A DNA stretch of 64,000 nucleotides from JAGVSR01 sp031413815 (GTDB lineage: Bacteria; Pseudomonadota; Alphaproteobacteria; Rhizobiales; Hyphomicrobiaceae), in the NCBI GenBank assembly GCA_031413815.1, contig JANOFU010000018.1:39288-103287 (forward strand). The letters are read 5' to 3'. The position numbers and the translations under genes are program-made. Positions 1-8,409 of the stretch are shown one piece after another. Positions within the stretch are counted from its first letter, which is position 1, and each line of letters starts with the position of its first letter. The notes under the pieces are model-generated. The model did no database searches, was not told the DNA's origin, and worked only from the letters and a program-made list of their open reading frames with translations.

Positions 1-123
1 GCCAGGCAGGGCCGTATCTCCCGTCGCCCATAGACTGACTGTGCGTGGACTGACATCCAGAAGGCGCGCCAGTTCAGCCTGCTTGAGGCCAGCTTGGTCC
101 AGAATGTCCTTCAACCCTTGCAT
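1..123 (-). CDS. XRE-type helix-turn-helix regulator, N-terminal part (runs off left edge)
   Basis: Reading the minus strand from the ATG at 123 gives 41 open codons up to the window edge. The peptide begins MQGLKDILDQAGLKQAELAR and continues into a recognition-helix-like stretch (DVSPRTVSLWATG), the pattern of a Cro/C1-type DNA-binding domain. The rest of the protein lies outside the window, so its effector domain, if any, is unknown. No strong ribosome binding site is visible in front of the start. Confidence 0.6.
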   Translation of the reverse strand, partial: MQGLKDILDQAGLKQAELARLLDVSPRTVSLWATGDTALPG

Positions 124-186
124 CGAAGAAGGAAAGCATATTTTTCTAAACTAGCAATATTATCTATTCGACCAATGCGGATAATT

Positions 187-435
187 TCAACTGATGCCCG
201 CAAACGCAGCAATGAACCGGAAGGCGACGGCCAGCGTGGAAATGCCGGTCGCCAACGCAGCCCGGGCATTCAGCACCTGGGTGCGATTGAACGCGACCAC
301 CATCCGGTTGAAGTCGGCTTCGTCGATCTCCTCGGTTTTGGACACCCTCCGCAGCGGCCTCGTACTGGCAGCAAACCACAAATAGGCAGCGGCGAACGCG
401 GATAGCATGGCGACGATATCAAGGGCGAGAATCAT
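187..435 (-). CDS. small membrane protein, unknown function
   Basis: An 82-residue protein. Hydrophobic helices lie at about residues 2-22 and 62-80, separated by a charged middle section (PLRRVSKTEEIDEADFNRM). This is the pattern of a two-pass inner-membrane protein with a soluble loop. I recognise no family. It lies downstream of the rpsP terminator on the same strand, so it is probably transcribed separately. The ATG at 435 gives the full first helix and is the preferred start. Confidence 0.5.
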   Translation of the reverse strand: MILALDIVAMLSAFAAAYLWFAASTRPLRRVSKTEEIDEADFNRMVVAFNRTQVLNARAALATGISTLAVAFRFIAAFAGIS

Positions 436-514
436 GGGGCATCCGCAGTGCGTTTGAGTGATGTTTGAGACTGAAGCGGATCACTGCTGCCGGAGTGTGC
501 GAGCGTGCGCAACG

Positions 515-541
515 AAAAAAGGGAGCCGGTCGTGCTCCCTT
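515..541 (-). terminator. rho-independent terminator after rpsP
   Basis: Arms at 519-526 and 534-541 pair perfectly (AAGGGAGC/GCTCCCTT) around a 7-base loop. On the minus strand the stem runs into a T stretch (complement of 515-520). It lies about 30 bases past the rpsP stop codon and should end the ffh-rpsP transcript. Confidence 0.8.
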
Positions 542-571
542 TCTCGTCATGACGTCGCCAGCTGTGCTCAA

Positions 572-937
572 TCACGCAGCGGCATCGCCAGCGGCGGCCT
601 TCGCGGCTTTATCCGCAGCGGCAGCAGCGCGCTCCTGAGCCTTCTTCTTCGGCAAGGCCTTGGCGATGCTCTTCTGCGGCTTGCGCTTCATCAGACCGAG
701 GATGTCGAGGAAGCGGGCCACGCGGTCCGTCGGCTGCGCGCCAACTTTCAGCCAATGCGCGGCGCGTTCGACGTTGAGCTTCACGCGCTCGGGATTGTCC
801 TTCTTGAGCATCGGATCGAACGTGCCGATCTGTTCGATGTAACGGCCGTCGCGGGGCGAGGACGTGTGGGCGACGACGATGTAGTAGTACGGGCGCTTCT
901 TGGCGCCGCCGCGGGAAAGTCTGATCTTAGCTGCCAT
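572..937 (-). CDS. rpsP: 30S ribosomal protein S16
   Basis: A 121-residue protein starting MAAKIRLSRGGAKKRPYYYI, the conserved S16 N-terminus, followed by the IGTFDPM segment. S16 is a small assembly protein of the 30S subunit body. Residues after about 85 form a Lys/Ala-rich tail (KKKAQERAAAAADKAAKAA), as is common in alphaproteobacterial S16. It lies downstream of ffh on the same strand, separated by one extra gene. The usual downstream neighbours rimM and trmD are absent, and a terminator follows within 60 bases. Confidence 0.97.
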   Translation of the reverse strand: MAAKIRLSRGGAKKRPYYYIVVAHTSSPRDGRYIEQIGTFDPMLKKDNPERVKLNVERAAHWLKVGAQPTDRVARFLDILGLMKRKPQKSIAKALPKKKAQERAAAAADKAAKAAAGDAAA

Positions 938-955
938 TGACGTGGTGTCCTTTCG

Positions 956-1399
956 TTAGTCTCTTGTTCCGGTTTCGGTTTTGAACTTCTTCCATTCCAG
1001 GTCGAGGTACTTCTTGGTGACGATGCGAGCCTGGTTGTATTTCGTCATGTGCTCCTCATCGCGATTGTTCTGATTGCGCGGGAGGATGTTTTGGATGGCC
1101 TGCACAAGTTCGGTCGCGTGCGGGTTCTCCTCGTCGATCTTGAAGTCGACTTTGCAGACAATTTCGACAAACTGCTGAGTGAAGGACGCGTCCCACTTCG
1201 TTTTGTCGTGTGGGATAGCGGCGAACAATTCGGCCAAATCGTCAATTGTTGTTTCGAGGCGTACGCGGCGTGCTTCGGCCCGTCGGCGTGTGCCTTCCGA
1301 TCGCCATGCAAGAAACCCAAACAGGGCTGACGCAAACGCCATAATCAGCGTCGAGAGCGGCAGCGCCATGCGCCAGAGATCAGCTGAGATGTCTGGCAT
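956..1399 (-). CDS. membrane-anchored protein of unknown function between ffh and rpsP
   Basis: A 147-residue protein with one N-terminal membrane helix (about residues 10-30, LPLSTLIMAFASALFGFLAW). An Arg-rich juxtamembrane stretch follows, then a soluble, mostly helical C-terminal part rich in charged residues. Its ATG shares one base with the ffh stop (TGATG), so translation is probably coupled to ffh. rpsP begins 18 bases further on. I recognise no family. The position inside the SRP/ribosomal-protein unit is not the usual arrangement. Confidence 0.65.
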   Translation of the reverse strand: MPDISADLWRMALPLSTLIMAFASALFGFLAWRSEGTRRRAEARRVRLETTIDDLAELFAAIPHDKTKWDASFTQQFVEIVCKVDFKIDEENPHATELVQAIQNILPRNQNNRDEEHMTKYNQARIVTKKYLDLEWKKFKTETGTRD

Positions 1400-2976
1400 C
1401 AGCGCTTCTTTCCTGGAAACACCGGGAACTTCGGCATGTTGCCGCCCAGGCCCGGCAATGGCCCTCCACCAAGTCCGGGAAGCCCCCTCGGCAGCGGTTT
1501 GCCGCTCATTCCGGGAAGGCCTTTGGTGACCGTGTCGCGTAGTTCGGCTGGCAATTGTTCGAGAGCTTTTGGATCGAGCCCGGCCAGCTCTTCCTGCATT
1601 CTCGACATTTCGGCGTCGCTCGGACCGCCGGTAGGAGGTCCCATGCCGAATGCGCCCGCCATGCGCGCCATCATGCCGGGGTTGCGGCTCATGGTCTTCA
1701 TCATGTCCGCCATCTGGCGGTGCATCTTGAGCAGCTTATTGATGTCTTCGACTTTGGTGCCTGAGCCTGCTGCAATGCGCCGCTTGCGCTTGGCATCGAG
1801 GACTTTCGGTGACCGGCGTTCTTTCGGCGTCATCGACGTAATGATGGCGCGCTGACGTTTCGCGCTTTTGTCGAGGCCAGCGTCATTGATTTGGGCCTTC
1901 ATCTTGGCAACGCCCGGCATCATGCCCATCAAGCCCGATGCGCCGCCCATCTGTTCCATTTGCTTCAACTGCTGCGCGAGATCGTCGAGATCGAACTCGC
2001 CCTTCTTCATCTTGAGGGCGATGGCAGTCGCCTTCTCGACGTCAATATTCTGCGCGGCTTTCTCAACGAGGCCGACAATGTCGCCCATGCCGAGGATGCG
2101 GCCGGCCACGCGCCTTGGGTCGAAGTCCTCCAGCGCGTCCCATTTCTCACCAGTGCCGAGCAGCTTGATCGGTTTGCCAGTGATCGCGCGCATTGAGAGC
2201 GCTGCGCCACCCCGGCCGTCGCCGTCGGCGCGGGTCAGAACGGTACCTGTGATGCCGAGCCGCTGGTCAAACGCTTTCGCAGTGTTGACGGCGTCTTGAC
2301 CGGTCAGCGCATCGACAACGAGGAGGATCTCGTGCGGATTTGTAACTGCTTTGATCTGCGCGACTTCGTCCATCAGCTCTTCGTCGAGTGTGATGCGGCC
2401 GGCGGTGTCGAGCAGAACGACATCGTAGCCGCCGAGCTTGGCGGCTTCCATTGCGCGCTTGGCGATCTGGATCGGGTTCTGGCCAGCCACGATCGGAAGC
2501 GTTGCCACGCTGGTCTGTTCACCCAACACGCGCAGCTGCTCCTGTGCAGCAGGCCGCCGCGTGTCGAGCGATGCCATCAATACTTTTTTCTTGTCGCGAC
2601 TGGTGAGGCGGTAGCCGATCTTGGCTGTGGTCGTTGTTTTGCCCGAACCCTGCAGACCAGCCATCAGAATTGCGACGGGCGGAGCCGCTGCCAGATCAAT
2701 CGGCTCCGCGTCGGAGCCGAGCACGCGCACCAATTCGTCGTTGACGATCTTCACGACCATTTGGCCCGGCGTCACCGATTTGACGACGTTCTGGCCGACG
2801 GCTTTCGCTTTGACGGCTTCGGTGAAATCCTTGACCACCTCCAGCGCAACGTCGGCTTCGAGCAGCGCGCGGCGGACTTCGCGCATGGCATCTGCGACGT
2901 CACTGTCGGACAGCGCACCGCGGCCCTTGAGCTTGTCGAGAACGCCTGATAGGCGATCAGAGAGGCTTTGGAACAT
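1399..2976 (-). CDS. ffh: signal recognition particle GTPase Ffh (SRP54)
   Basis: A 525-residue protein from the ATG at 2976; the longer open frame upstream has no family match. The protein starts MFQSLSDRLSGVLDKL, the SRP N domain. The G domain follows, with the P-loop AGLQGSGKTTT at about residue 105, the DTAGR motif at about 190 and TRADGDGRGG. The Met-rich M domain (about 330-460) binds 4.5S RNA and signal sequences. The tail is Gly/Pro-rich. Ffh binds signal sequences emerging from ribosomes and docks with FtsY (encoded at 7.2 kb here) to deliver membrane proteins. It is first in an apparent ffh-membrane protein-rpsP unit. Confidence 0.97.
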   Translation of the reverse strand: MFQSLSDRLSGVLDKLKGRGALSDSDVADAMREVRRALLEADVALEVVKDFTEAVKAKAVGQNVVKSVTPGQMVVKIVNDELVRVLGSDAEPIDLAAAPPVAILMAGLQGSGKTTTTAKIGYRLTSRDKKKVLMASLDTRRPAAQEQLRVLGEQTSVATLPIVAGQNPIQIAKRAMEAAKLGGYDVVLLDTAGRITLDEELMDEVAQIKAVTNPHEILLVVDALTGQDAVNTAKAFDQRLGITGTVLTRADGDGRGGAALSMRAITGKPIKLLGTGEKWDALEDFDPRRVAGRILGMGDIVGLVEKAAQNIDVEKATAIALKMKKGEFDLDDLAQQLKQMEQMGGASGLMGMMPGVAKMKAQINDAGLDKSAKRQRAIITSMTPKERRSPKVLDAKRKRRIAAGSGTKVEDINKLLKMHRQMADMMKTMSRNPGMMARMAGAFGMGPPTGGPSDAEMSRMQEELAGLDPKALEQLPAELRDTVTKGLPGMSGKPLPRGLPGLGGGPLPGLGGNMPKFPVFPGKKR

Positions 2977-3241
2977 CGAACCTTCCGAGCAAACGAAAAA
3001 CGCACCCGAGAGCGCATCGCGCTGTCGGGTGTTGACCTCTCTGCGTCCCGCCGTCGTTTCGACAGCATGCACAAAGCGGCGGCGCTGAACATCAGAGCCG
3101 GATTGAATTGCACCGCACCATCTTCGATGTGCTGGGCTGTGTCAACCGAAGCAGACCGGCTGAAAATTAGGGATTTGTTAAGTCCTTGGGCGCACAACTA
3201 ATTTGCAACCATAGATTGCATTGGGATGTACCCGGAGCCCC

Positions 3242-4108
3242 ATGAACTACCTTCAGTCGATCCTGTGCCTGGACAGTACGGCCCTAGAGGCGTTGGAACG
3301 GCAGGTTCGCCCGCCGGTGGGGCGCGACTCGGATGGGCTGGCGAAGTTGTCGGCCCACGTCGAAATTGCGGCCACGTTTTCTGCCGTGACCGCGAGCATC
3401 GCCAATGCATTGGCTGACCCCCGCGCGCCGAAGGTCAATGTCCAGGCGCTGTCGACTTATGCGCCGTCAGATCTGCCGGCGGCGTTTGACACGGCCGAGC
3501 AGATGGCTTGGGACGGGGAGGATCAGGACCTCGCCGCAAACCTGTTTGAATTTCAGGCAAGGCTGGGCCTGGCCAAACGCATGGCCCACGCGTTTGTCAA
3601 CGAACGGGCGGACAAGAGTCCCAACCCGTCGGTCGCTCCTGATGCGTTAGCCGACGCGTGGTGCAACACGTGCGCCTCCGCGTTGCGGTTGGTTCATGTC
3701 ATCAGCGACGTCCGCAAACTTGCGCCAGAAGCAGCGGAAACTCAGCGTTTTATTGCCCTTTGTCAGCTTCTCGAAGAGGCTAAGGGTCCGGCCTATCCAT
3801 GCGTCGAGACGGATGGCTATGTCGTTGTGCCGGGCTGGGCGGAGCGGCGCCGCCAAGCGCGATATGAGATCAATATTCCCGCACTTATTGAGTTCGGCCC
3901 CGTGAGCTACGAGATTTCGATTGTCGATGTTTCACGTGGTGGCCTGGGGATTGACGGCATTCAGGTGCTGCTTGCCGGGGATACAGTCACCGTGAATTTG
4001 CCCGATGGCCGGTCATTGCCAGCCAGAGTGGCCTGGGTATCTGGCGCACGTGCGGGGCTGGAACTCGCAGATCCACTGGCCCCGGACGATCCGCTTTTGC
4101 GTCATTGA
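3242..4108 (+). CDS. PilZ-domain protein
   Basis: A 288-residue protein from the ATG at 3242, which has a GGAG site 7 bases upstream. The N-terminal two thirds (about 1-195) is helical and unrecognised. The C-terminus carries a PilZ domain: the Arg motif (WAERRRQARYEI) and the VDVSRGGLGI motif are both intact. These are the two cyclic di-GMP contact sites of the family, so the protein probably binds c-di-GMP. No partner enzyme is adjacent. It is divergent from ffh, and the 265 bases between 2977 and 3241 should hold both promoters. Confidence 0.8.
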   Translation: MNYLQSILCLDSTALEALERQVRPPVGRDSDGLAKLSAHVEIAATFSAVTASIANALADPRAPKVNVQALSTYAPSDLPAAFDTAEQMAWDGEDQDLAANLFEFQARLGLAKRMAHAFVNERADKSPNPSVAPDALADAWCNTCASALRLVHVISDVRKLAPEAAETQRFIALCQLLEEAKGPAYPCVETDGYVVVPGWAERRRQARYEINIPALIEFGPVSYEISIVDVSRGGLGIDGIQVLLAGDTVTVNLPDGRSLPARVAWVSGARAGLELADPLAPDDPLLRH

Positions 4109-4266
4109 GCATAGCGGCTGCGTCACCGGGGCGGGGCAATGTCCCCCGATTTGCCGGATTCATCGGTTATCAAGCCAACTTGTGCGGTTTTCCTGCAATT
4201 GCGGGCGTGGTCCTTAGCGGGCTAGTTTGCCTGCACGGGGAGCGCTTGACCGCTTGGGAGACAGAT

Positions 4267-4788
4267 ATGACAGGCAATCGCCAGCAGCCGCATGGAGCTA
4301 ATTTCGCTGCGATAGCACTGATCGCAGTGGTGTCTGTCGGCTGCAGTTCGATGCCGTCGTTCACACCAAAGTCGCCATTCGGATCATCCTCCACGGTCGA
4401 TCAAACGTTCGTCGGAGCCGCCCAGACATGGGATTTTGACAAGAACGGCGCCGTGACCTGCGATGAGTGGAAAAACTACGCCACGATGTCGTTAAGAGAG
4501 TCCGATAGCGACGGCAACGGGTCGCTCGATGCGGCCGAGTTCGGCAAAATGGCACAAACCGATCGCCTGTTCGAAGTAGCCGATCTGCCGTACTACGATG
4601 GGAGTGGCGATGGCCGCGTCACGGTCGAAGAAATGACCGGTAAGCAAAACGTTGCCTTCAAGATGCTCGACAAGAACGGCGATTGCCAGATCGACCGCAA
4701 CGAAACCGTCCAGGTGCTTCAGCGCGATAAACCTAAGGCTGCGGACGTGCCTCAGGAAACGACACGCCGGAGTGGTGGTGGCTATTGA
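4267..4788 (+). CDS. EF-hand calcium-binding lipoprotein
   Basis: A 173-residue protein from the ATG at 4267, preceded by GGGAGA. A hydrophobic leader ends in a lipobox (VVSVGC, Cys-26), predicting lipid attachment. Four canonical 12-residue EF-hand loops follow: DFDKNGAVTCDE, DSDGNGSLDAAE, DGSGDGRVTVEE and DKNGDCQIDRNE. Each has Asp at position 1, Gly at 6 and Glu at 12, so four Ca2+ sites are plausible. The C-terminus is short and polar. It converges on the sugar dehydrogenase gene, whose stop lies 10 bases away. Many such dehydrogenases need Ca2+, but a link between the two is only a guess. Confidence 0.85.
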   Translation: MTGNRQQPHGANFAAIALIAVVSVGCSSMPSFTPKSPFGSSSTVDQTFVGAAQTWDFDKNGAVTCDEWKNYATMSLRESDSDGNGSLDAAEFGKMAQTDRLFEVADLPYYDGSGDGRVTVEEMTGKQNVAFKMLDKNGDCQIDRNETVQVLQRDKPKAADVPQETTRRSGGGY

Positions 4789-4797
4789 TTGCTCGTC

Positions 4798-5946
4798 TTA
4801 TGATGTTGGCACCAGTCGCAGGATTTTTCCGTTGCTGCCGTCATCAGTCAGAACCCACAATGCGCCATCGGGACCTTGCCGCACATCGCGAACACGTTCG
4901 GCCTGATCTTCTAATAATCGCTCATGGGCAATGACCTCGCCGTCTTTCAGAACGAGACGAGCAAGATGCGCGCCGCGCAATCCACCCACGAAAAGATTGC
5001 CGTTCCAGTTAGCGAACAAGCCGCCCGTATAAAATGCTAGTCCCGACGTCGCAATCGATGGATCCCAATAGTATAAGGGTTGCTCCATGCCGGGTTTGCT
5101 GGTGCCTTCGCCGATTTTCACGCCCGAATAGTCCCGCCCGTAGCTGATAACGGGCCAGCCGTAGTTCTTGCCGGCTTCAGGCCGGTTGAGTTCATCGCCG
5201 CCGCGGGCTCCGTGTTCCACCGTCCAAAGTTGTCCTGTTGCGGGGTCGATCGCAGCGCCTTGAATGTTGCGGTGGCCGATCGACCAAACTTTTGGATCCC
5301 AGCCGTCCTTCTGCGGGTTACCGGGCGCGGGCGAGCCGTCAGGCAGAATGTGGATCACCTTGCCGATATGGTTTGCTGCATTCTGCGATTCAGACTTGGC
5401 GAAGTTCCGCTCGCCGGTTGTGATGAACAGCGACCCGTCTGGGGCGAAGACGATACGGGATCCGAAGTGAAAGGTGCTGGCAACAGCGGGCTGCTGCTGG
5501 AAGATCACGCTCAGGTCGTCGAGACGCCCGCTATCCTTATCGAGAACGAGTTTGGCGCGGGCAACGCTTGTCCCGTTCTTGAACCCGTCACGCGGTTCTG
5601 AGTACGACAGATAAATAAGAGCACTCGAAGCGAAGTCAGGGGCCAGCGCGACGTCTAGAAGGCCGCCCTGGCCGGCAGTCATCACTTTCGGAACGCCGGT
5701 GACCGGTGGGCCGGCCGCACCGTCTTTGGTGACGATCCTCAATTGGCCGGACCGCTCTGTCACGAGAAGCCGTCCGTCCGGCAGGAATTGCAGACCCCAG
5801 GGATAACGGAGCCCGGCCGCGACTGTTTCTACTTTGATCTTGCTGGGGTCGGCCGGTGGAGGCGCGTTGGTCTGCGCGGCCAAAGCAAGACCACCCGAAC
5901 CAACCCAAACGGCCAAAGCACCAATACCATTGAAGCAAAATCGCAT
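4798..5946 (-). CDS. secreted PQQ-dependent sugar (glucose/sorbosone) dehydrogenase
   Basis: A 382-residue protein from the ATG at 5946, which has a GAGGA site. It carries a signal peptide (about residues 1-25, ending ALAAQT). Beta-propeller signatures of the GSDH family follow: RYPWGLQFLPDGRLLVTER near the start, GGLLDVALAPDF, then WSIGHRNIQGAAIDP, WTVEHGARGGDELN and GPDGALWVLTDD. Members oxidise aldose sugars in the periplasm using PQQ and Ca2+. The Arg/His positions of the active-site region (GHRN, EHG) are present. The true substrate cannot be read from sequence. Confidence 0.88.
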   Translation of the reverse strand: MRFCFNGIGALAVWVGSGGLALAAQTNAPPPADPSKIKVETVAAGLRYPWGLQFLPDGRLLVTERSGQLRIVTKDGAAGPPVTGVPKVMTAGQGGLLDVALAPDFASSALIYLSYSEPRDGFKNGTSVARAKLVLDKDSGRLDDLSVIFQQQPAVASTFHFGSRIVFAPDGSLFITTGERNFAKSESQNAANHIGKVIHILPDGSPAPGNPQKDGWDPKVWSIGHRNIQGAAIDPATGQLWTVEHGARGGDELNRPEAGKNYGWPVISYGRDYSGVKIGEGTSKPGMEQPLYYWDPSIATSGLAFYTGGLFANWNGNLFVGGLRGAHLARLVLKDGEVIAHERLLEDQAERVRDVRQGPDGALWVLTDDGSNGKILRLVPTS

Positions 5947-6076
5947 TGGGTCCTCTTCGTTCCGAATGCCACACGCCGTGCTCTGGAAGTATGGCGGCCT
6001 TAGCCGCCTATCAAGAGCCCTCGATGCGTCACTGCCTCGTTTGTCTTTTTCCTTCGGCGCAGCCATATAGCAGTCG

Positions 6077-6943
6077 ATGACGTTGCCTGCGACCCTGCAG
6101 TATCAAAAAATGAACGGCCTCGGCAACGAGATCGTTGTTGTGGATCTGCGCGGACAGAAAGCAGTTTTATCTGCGAGTGATGCCCGGACGATGGCCGGAC
6201 ACTCGCGTTCCCAATTCGATCAGCTGATGGCGCTGCAAGATCCCAAGACGCGCGGGACCGATGCCTTCGTGCAGATTTTCAACACCGACGGGTCTGAAAG
6301 CTCAGCGTGCGGAAACGGTACGCGCTGCATTGGCTGGACGGAGCATGTGCGCACGGGGCGAACCAGTTTTCAGTTTGAGACCAAGGCGGGTGTGCTGAAC
6401 GTCACCGTGTGCGACATAGGCAACATCACGGTTGATATGGGAGAGCCGCGCTTCAACTGGAACGACATCCCGCTCGCTGAGCCCTTCCACGATACGCGGG
6501 GCATTGAGTTACAAGTGGGCCCGATCGATGCGCCGGTCCTTCATTCACCGTCTGTTGTCAATGTCGGCAATCCACACGCAATCTTTTGGGTTGACGACGT
6601 CGGGGCTTACGATCTGGCGCGGTTTGGGCCGATGCTGGAAAATCATCCGATCTTCCCTGAACGCGCCAACATTTCGCTGGCTCATGTTCAATCGCGAACG
6701 GCGATCCAGCTGCGGACATGGGAACGAGGCGTGGGGTTGACCAAGGCCTGCGGCACGGCGGCATGCGCCGCAGCGGTCTCGGCTATGCGCAAAAAAATGA
6801 CGGACCGGACCGTGACAGTGATTGTGCCCGGCGGGCCTCTGACGATCGAGTGGACCGAGGGTAACCGAATACTCATGACAGGACCCGTCGAGTTCAACTA
6901 CGAGGAGAGCTGGCCACCGTCAGAAGCAGTTACTTGCCCGTGA
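6077..6943 (+). CDS. dapF: diaminopimelate epimerase
   Basis: A 288-residue enzyme converting LL- to meso-diaminopimelate for lysine and peptidoglycan synthesis. The two catalytic cysteines are present: Cys-78 in SACGNGTRC and Cys-225 in KACGTAACA. The N-terminus (YQKMNGLGNEIVVVDLRG) fits the family. It heads a plus-strand group dapF-(mtaB remnant)-ftsY-yciB, the usual Hyphomicrobiales order. It diverges from the sugar dehydrogenase. Confidence 0.97.
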   Translation: MTLPATLQYQKMNGLGNEIVVVDLRGQKAVLSASDARTMAGHSRSQFDQLMALQDPKTRGTDAFVQIFNTDGSESSACGNGTRCIGWTEHVRTGRTSFQFETKAGVLNVTVCDIGNITVDMGEPRFNWNDIPLAEPFHDTRGIELQVGPIDAPVLHSPSVVNVGNPHAIFWVDDVGAYDLARFGPMLENHPIFPERANISLAHVQSRTAIQLRTWERGVGLTKACGTAACAAAVSAMRKKMTDRTVTVIVPGGPLTIEWTEGNRILMTGPVEFNYEESWPPSEAVTCP

Positions 6944-7005
6944 TCGCCTGGTGGGTATCGCCCTCTTCCAAACAAATATCCAGTATGTGAAACGATAAAC
7001 CCACA

Positions 7006-7251
7006 ATGTCCGAGCCTACGTTTGTCTCTATAGGTTGCCGGCTGAACGCCTCTGAGGCGGACGTCATGAAGGCGCATGCCGCGGCAGCCGGGCTCGGCGA
7101 TCGCACTGTTGTCAACACGTGCATGGTGACTGCGGAATCCGTTCGCCAGTCCGCCCAGACTATTCACGGACTTTGCCGCGATCGGCCGGGTGCGCGGCGG
7201 ATCGTAACGGGGCATGAATGCCGCCGGTTGCAGGGTGAGGCTATCGCGTGA
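7006..7251 (+). pseudogene. mtaB: mtaB remnant (tRNA t6A methylthiotransferase) with internal deletion
   Basis: An 81-residue open frame. Residues 1-69 match the start of the MtaB/MiaB MTTase domain: FVSIGCRLNASEADVMKAH, then VVNTCMVTAESVRQSAQTI, ending ARRIVTG. The next residues should be the third cluster Cys and then the radical-SAM CxxxCxxC core. Instead the frame jumps to a short tail (HECRRLQGEAIA) resembling the extreme C-terminus of alphaproteobacterial MtaB. About 340 of some 420 residues are missing with no frameshift. It lies in the normal mtaB slot, and its TGA overlaps the GTG of ftsY. It cannot make ms2t6A. A deletion between two short TG-rich repeats is inferred, and misassembly is not excluded. 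Confidence 0.75.
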
Positions 7252-8339
7252 CAGGGGACAAGACACAGAAGCCGGGCCTCTTCGGGATCTTGTTTGGTGG
7301 GAAATCGGCCCCTCAACCGCCCGCTCCCGCGTCCGAGGCGGAACCTGTTGCCGGCGCTGAACTTAAGCCGCCGGTTGTCGCCGGGGACGAGCCGGCGGAA
7401 AGCATCGACCAAACCGCTGAACGGCCCAAGACCTGGTTCCAGCGACTGAAGGCCGGGCTGACACGAACGTCCACCAAGCTGTCGGATGGCATCACCGTAT
7501 TATTCACAAAACGGAAACTGGACGGTGCCACACTCGAAGACCTTGAGGATCTTCTGATTCAGGCCGATTTGGGAATTGAAACAGCCAGTCGCATCACTGA
7601 GCGGATCGCGAAGGGCCGGTTTGAAAAAGGGATCTCAGCCGATGAGGTGCGCGAAATCCTGGCCTCTGAAGTTGAAATCGTTTTAGGGACTGTCGCCCGG
7701 CCACTCAGTGTCTCAAGTCTCAACCGTCCGCATGTCATTTTGGTTGTCGGTGTCAATGGCTCAGGCAAAACAACAACGATCGGCAAATTGGCGGCGCAGC
7801 AGATTGCGCAAGGCAAACGCGTGATGATGGCCGCTGGCGACACGTTCCGCGCAGCTGCCATTGATCAGCTGAAGGTATGGGGTGAGCGCACGGGTGCGCC
7901 TGTGGTTGCAACTGCGGTCGGATCTGATGCGTCGGGCCTCGCGTTCGAGGCCCTCAAGCAAGCCCAAGGTGGTGGTTTCGATGTCTTACTCATGGACACC
8001 GCCGGCCGGTTACAGAACAAGCAGGCGCTGATGGAAGAACTTGAGAAAGTGGTTCGTGTCATCAAAAAGTTGGATCCAACAGCCCCTCATGACGTTCTTC
8101 TGGTGTTAGACGCGACGACCGGGCAGAATGCCCTGGCGCAGGTCGACGTGTTCGGCAAACGCGCGGGAGTGACGGGTCTCATCATGACGAAGCTGGACGG
8201 AACGGCTCGCGGCGGCATTCTAGTTGCCATCGCGGCCAAATACGGCATACCGGTTCATGCAATCGGCGTCGGCGAGGGGATCGAAGATTTGCAACCCTTC
8301 GAAGCACGCGAATTTGCCCGGGCCATTGCGCTGGGTTGA
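7248..8339 (+). CDS. ftsY: signal recognition particle receptor FtsY
   Basis: A 363-residue protein starting at a GTG that overlaps the stop of the mtaB remnant (GTGA). An acidic/Pro-rich N-terminal segment (about 1-60) is followed by the NG domain. The domain contains GVNGSGKTTTIGKL (P-loop), AAGDTFRAAAIDQL, LMDTAGRLQNK, TKLDGTARGG and the closing GVGEGIEDLQPF. FtsY is the membrane-associated receptor for the Ffh-ribosome complex. Both SRP GTPases are therefore encoded within 8 kb. Confidence 0.97.
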   Translation: MTGDKTQKPGLFGILFGGKSAPQPPAPASEAEPVAGAELKPPVVAGDEPAESIDQTAERPKTWFQRLKAGLTRTSTKLSDGITVLFTKRKLDGATLEDLEDLLIQADLGIETASRITERIAKGRFEKGISADEVREILASEVEIVLGTVARPLSVSSLNRPHVILVVGVNGSGKTTTIGKLAAQQIAQGKRVMMAAGDTFRAAAIDQLKVWGERTGAPVVATAVGSDASGLAFEALKQAQGGGFDVLLMDTAGRLQNKQALMEELEKVVRVIKKLDPTAPHDVLLVLDATTGQNALAQVDVFGKRAGVTGLIMTKLDGTARGGILVAIAAKYGIPVHAIGVGEGIEDLQPFEAREFARAIALG

Positions 8340-8409
8340 CACGATAAATTGCGCGCGCCGGCGGATCATCAGCCGCAGTCAAGCCACAAACAAGGGTCAC
8401 TCCCATACC

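Noticed and set aside
458..940. Long plus-strand frame opposite rpsP
   Set aside because: It is the antisense of a ribosomal protein gene, with no family resemblance and no ribosome binding site.
2296..2949. 217-residue frame antisense to ffh
   Set aside because: It is a high-GC mirror frame of the conserved G domain; the ffh reading is certain.
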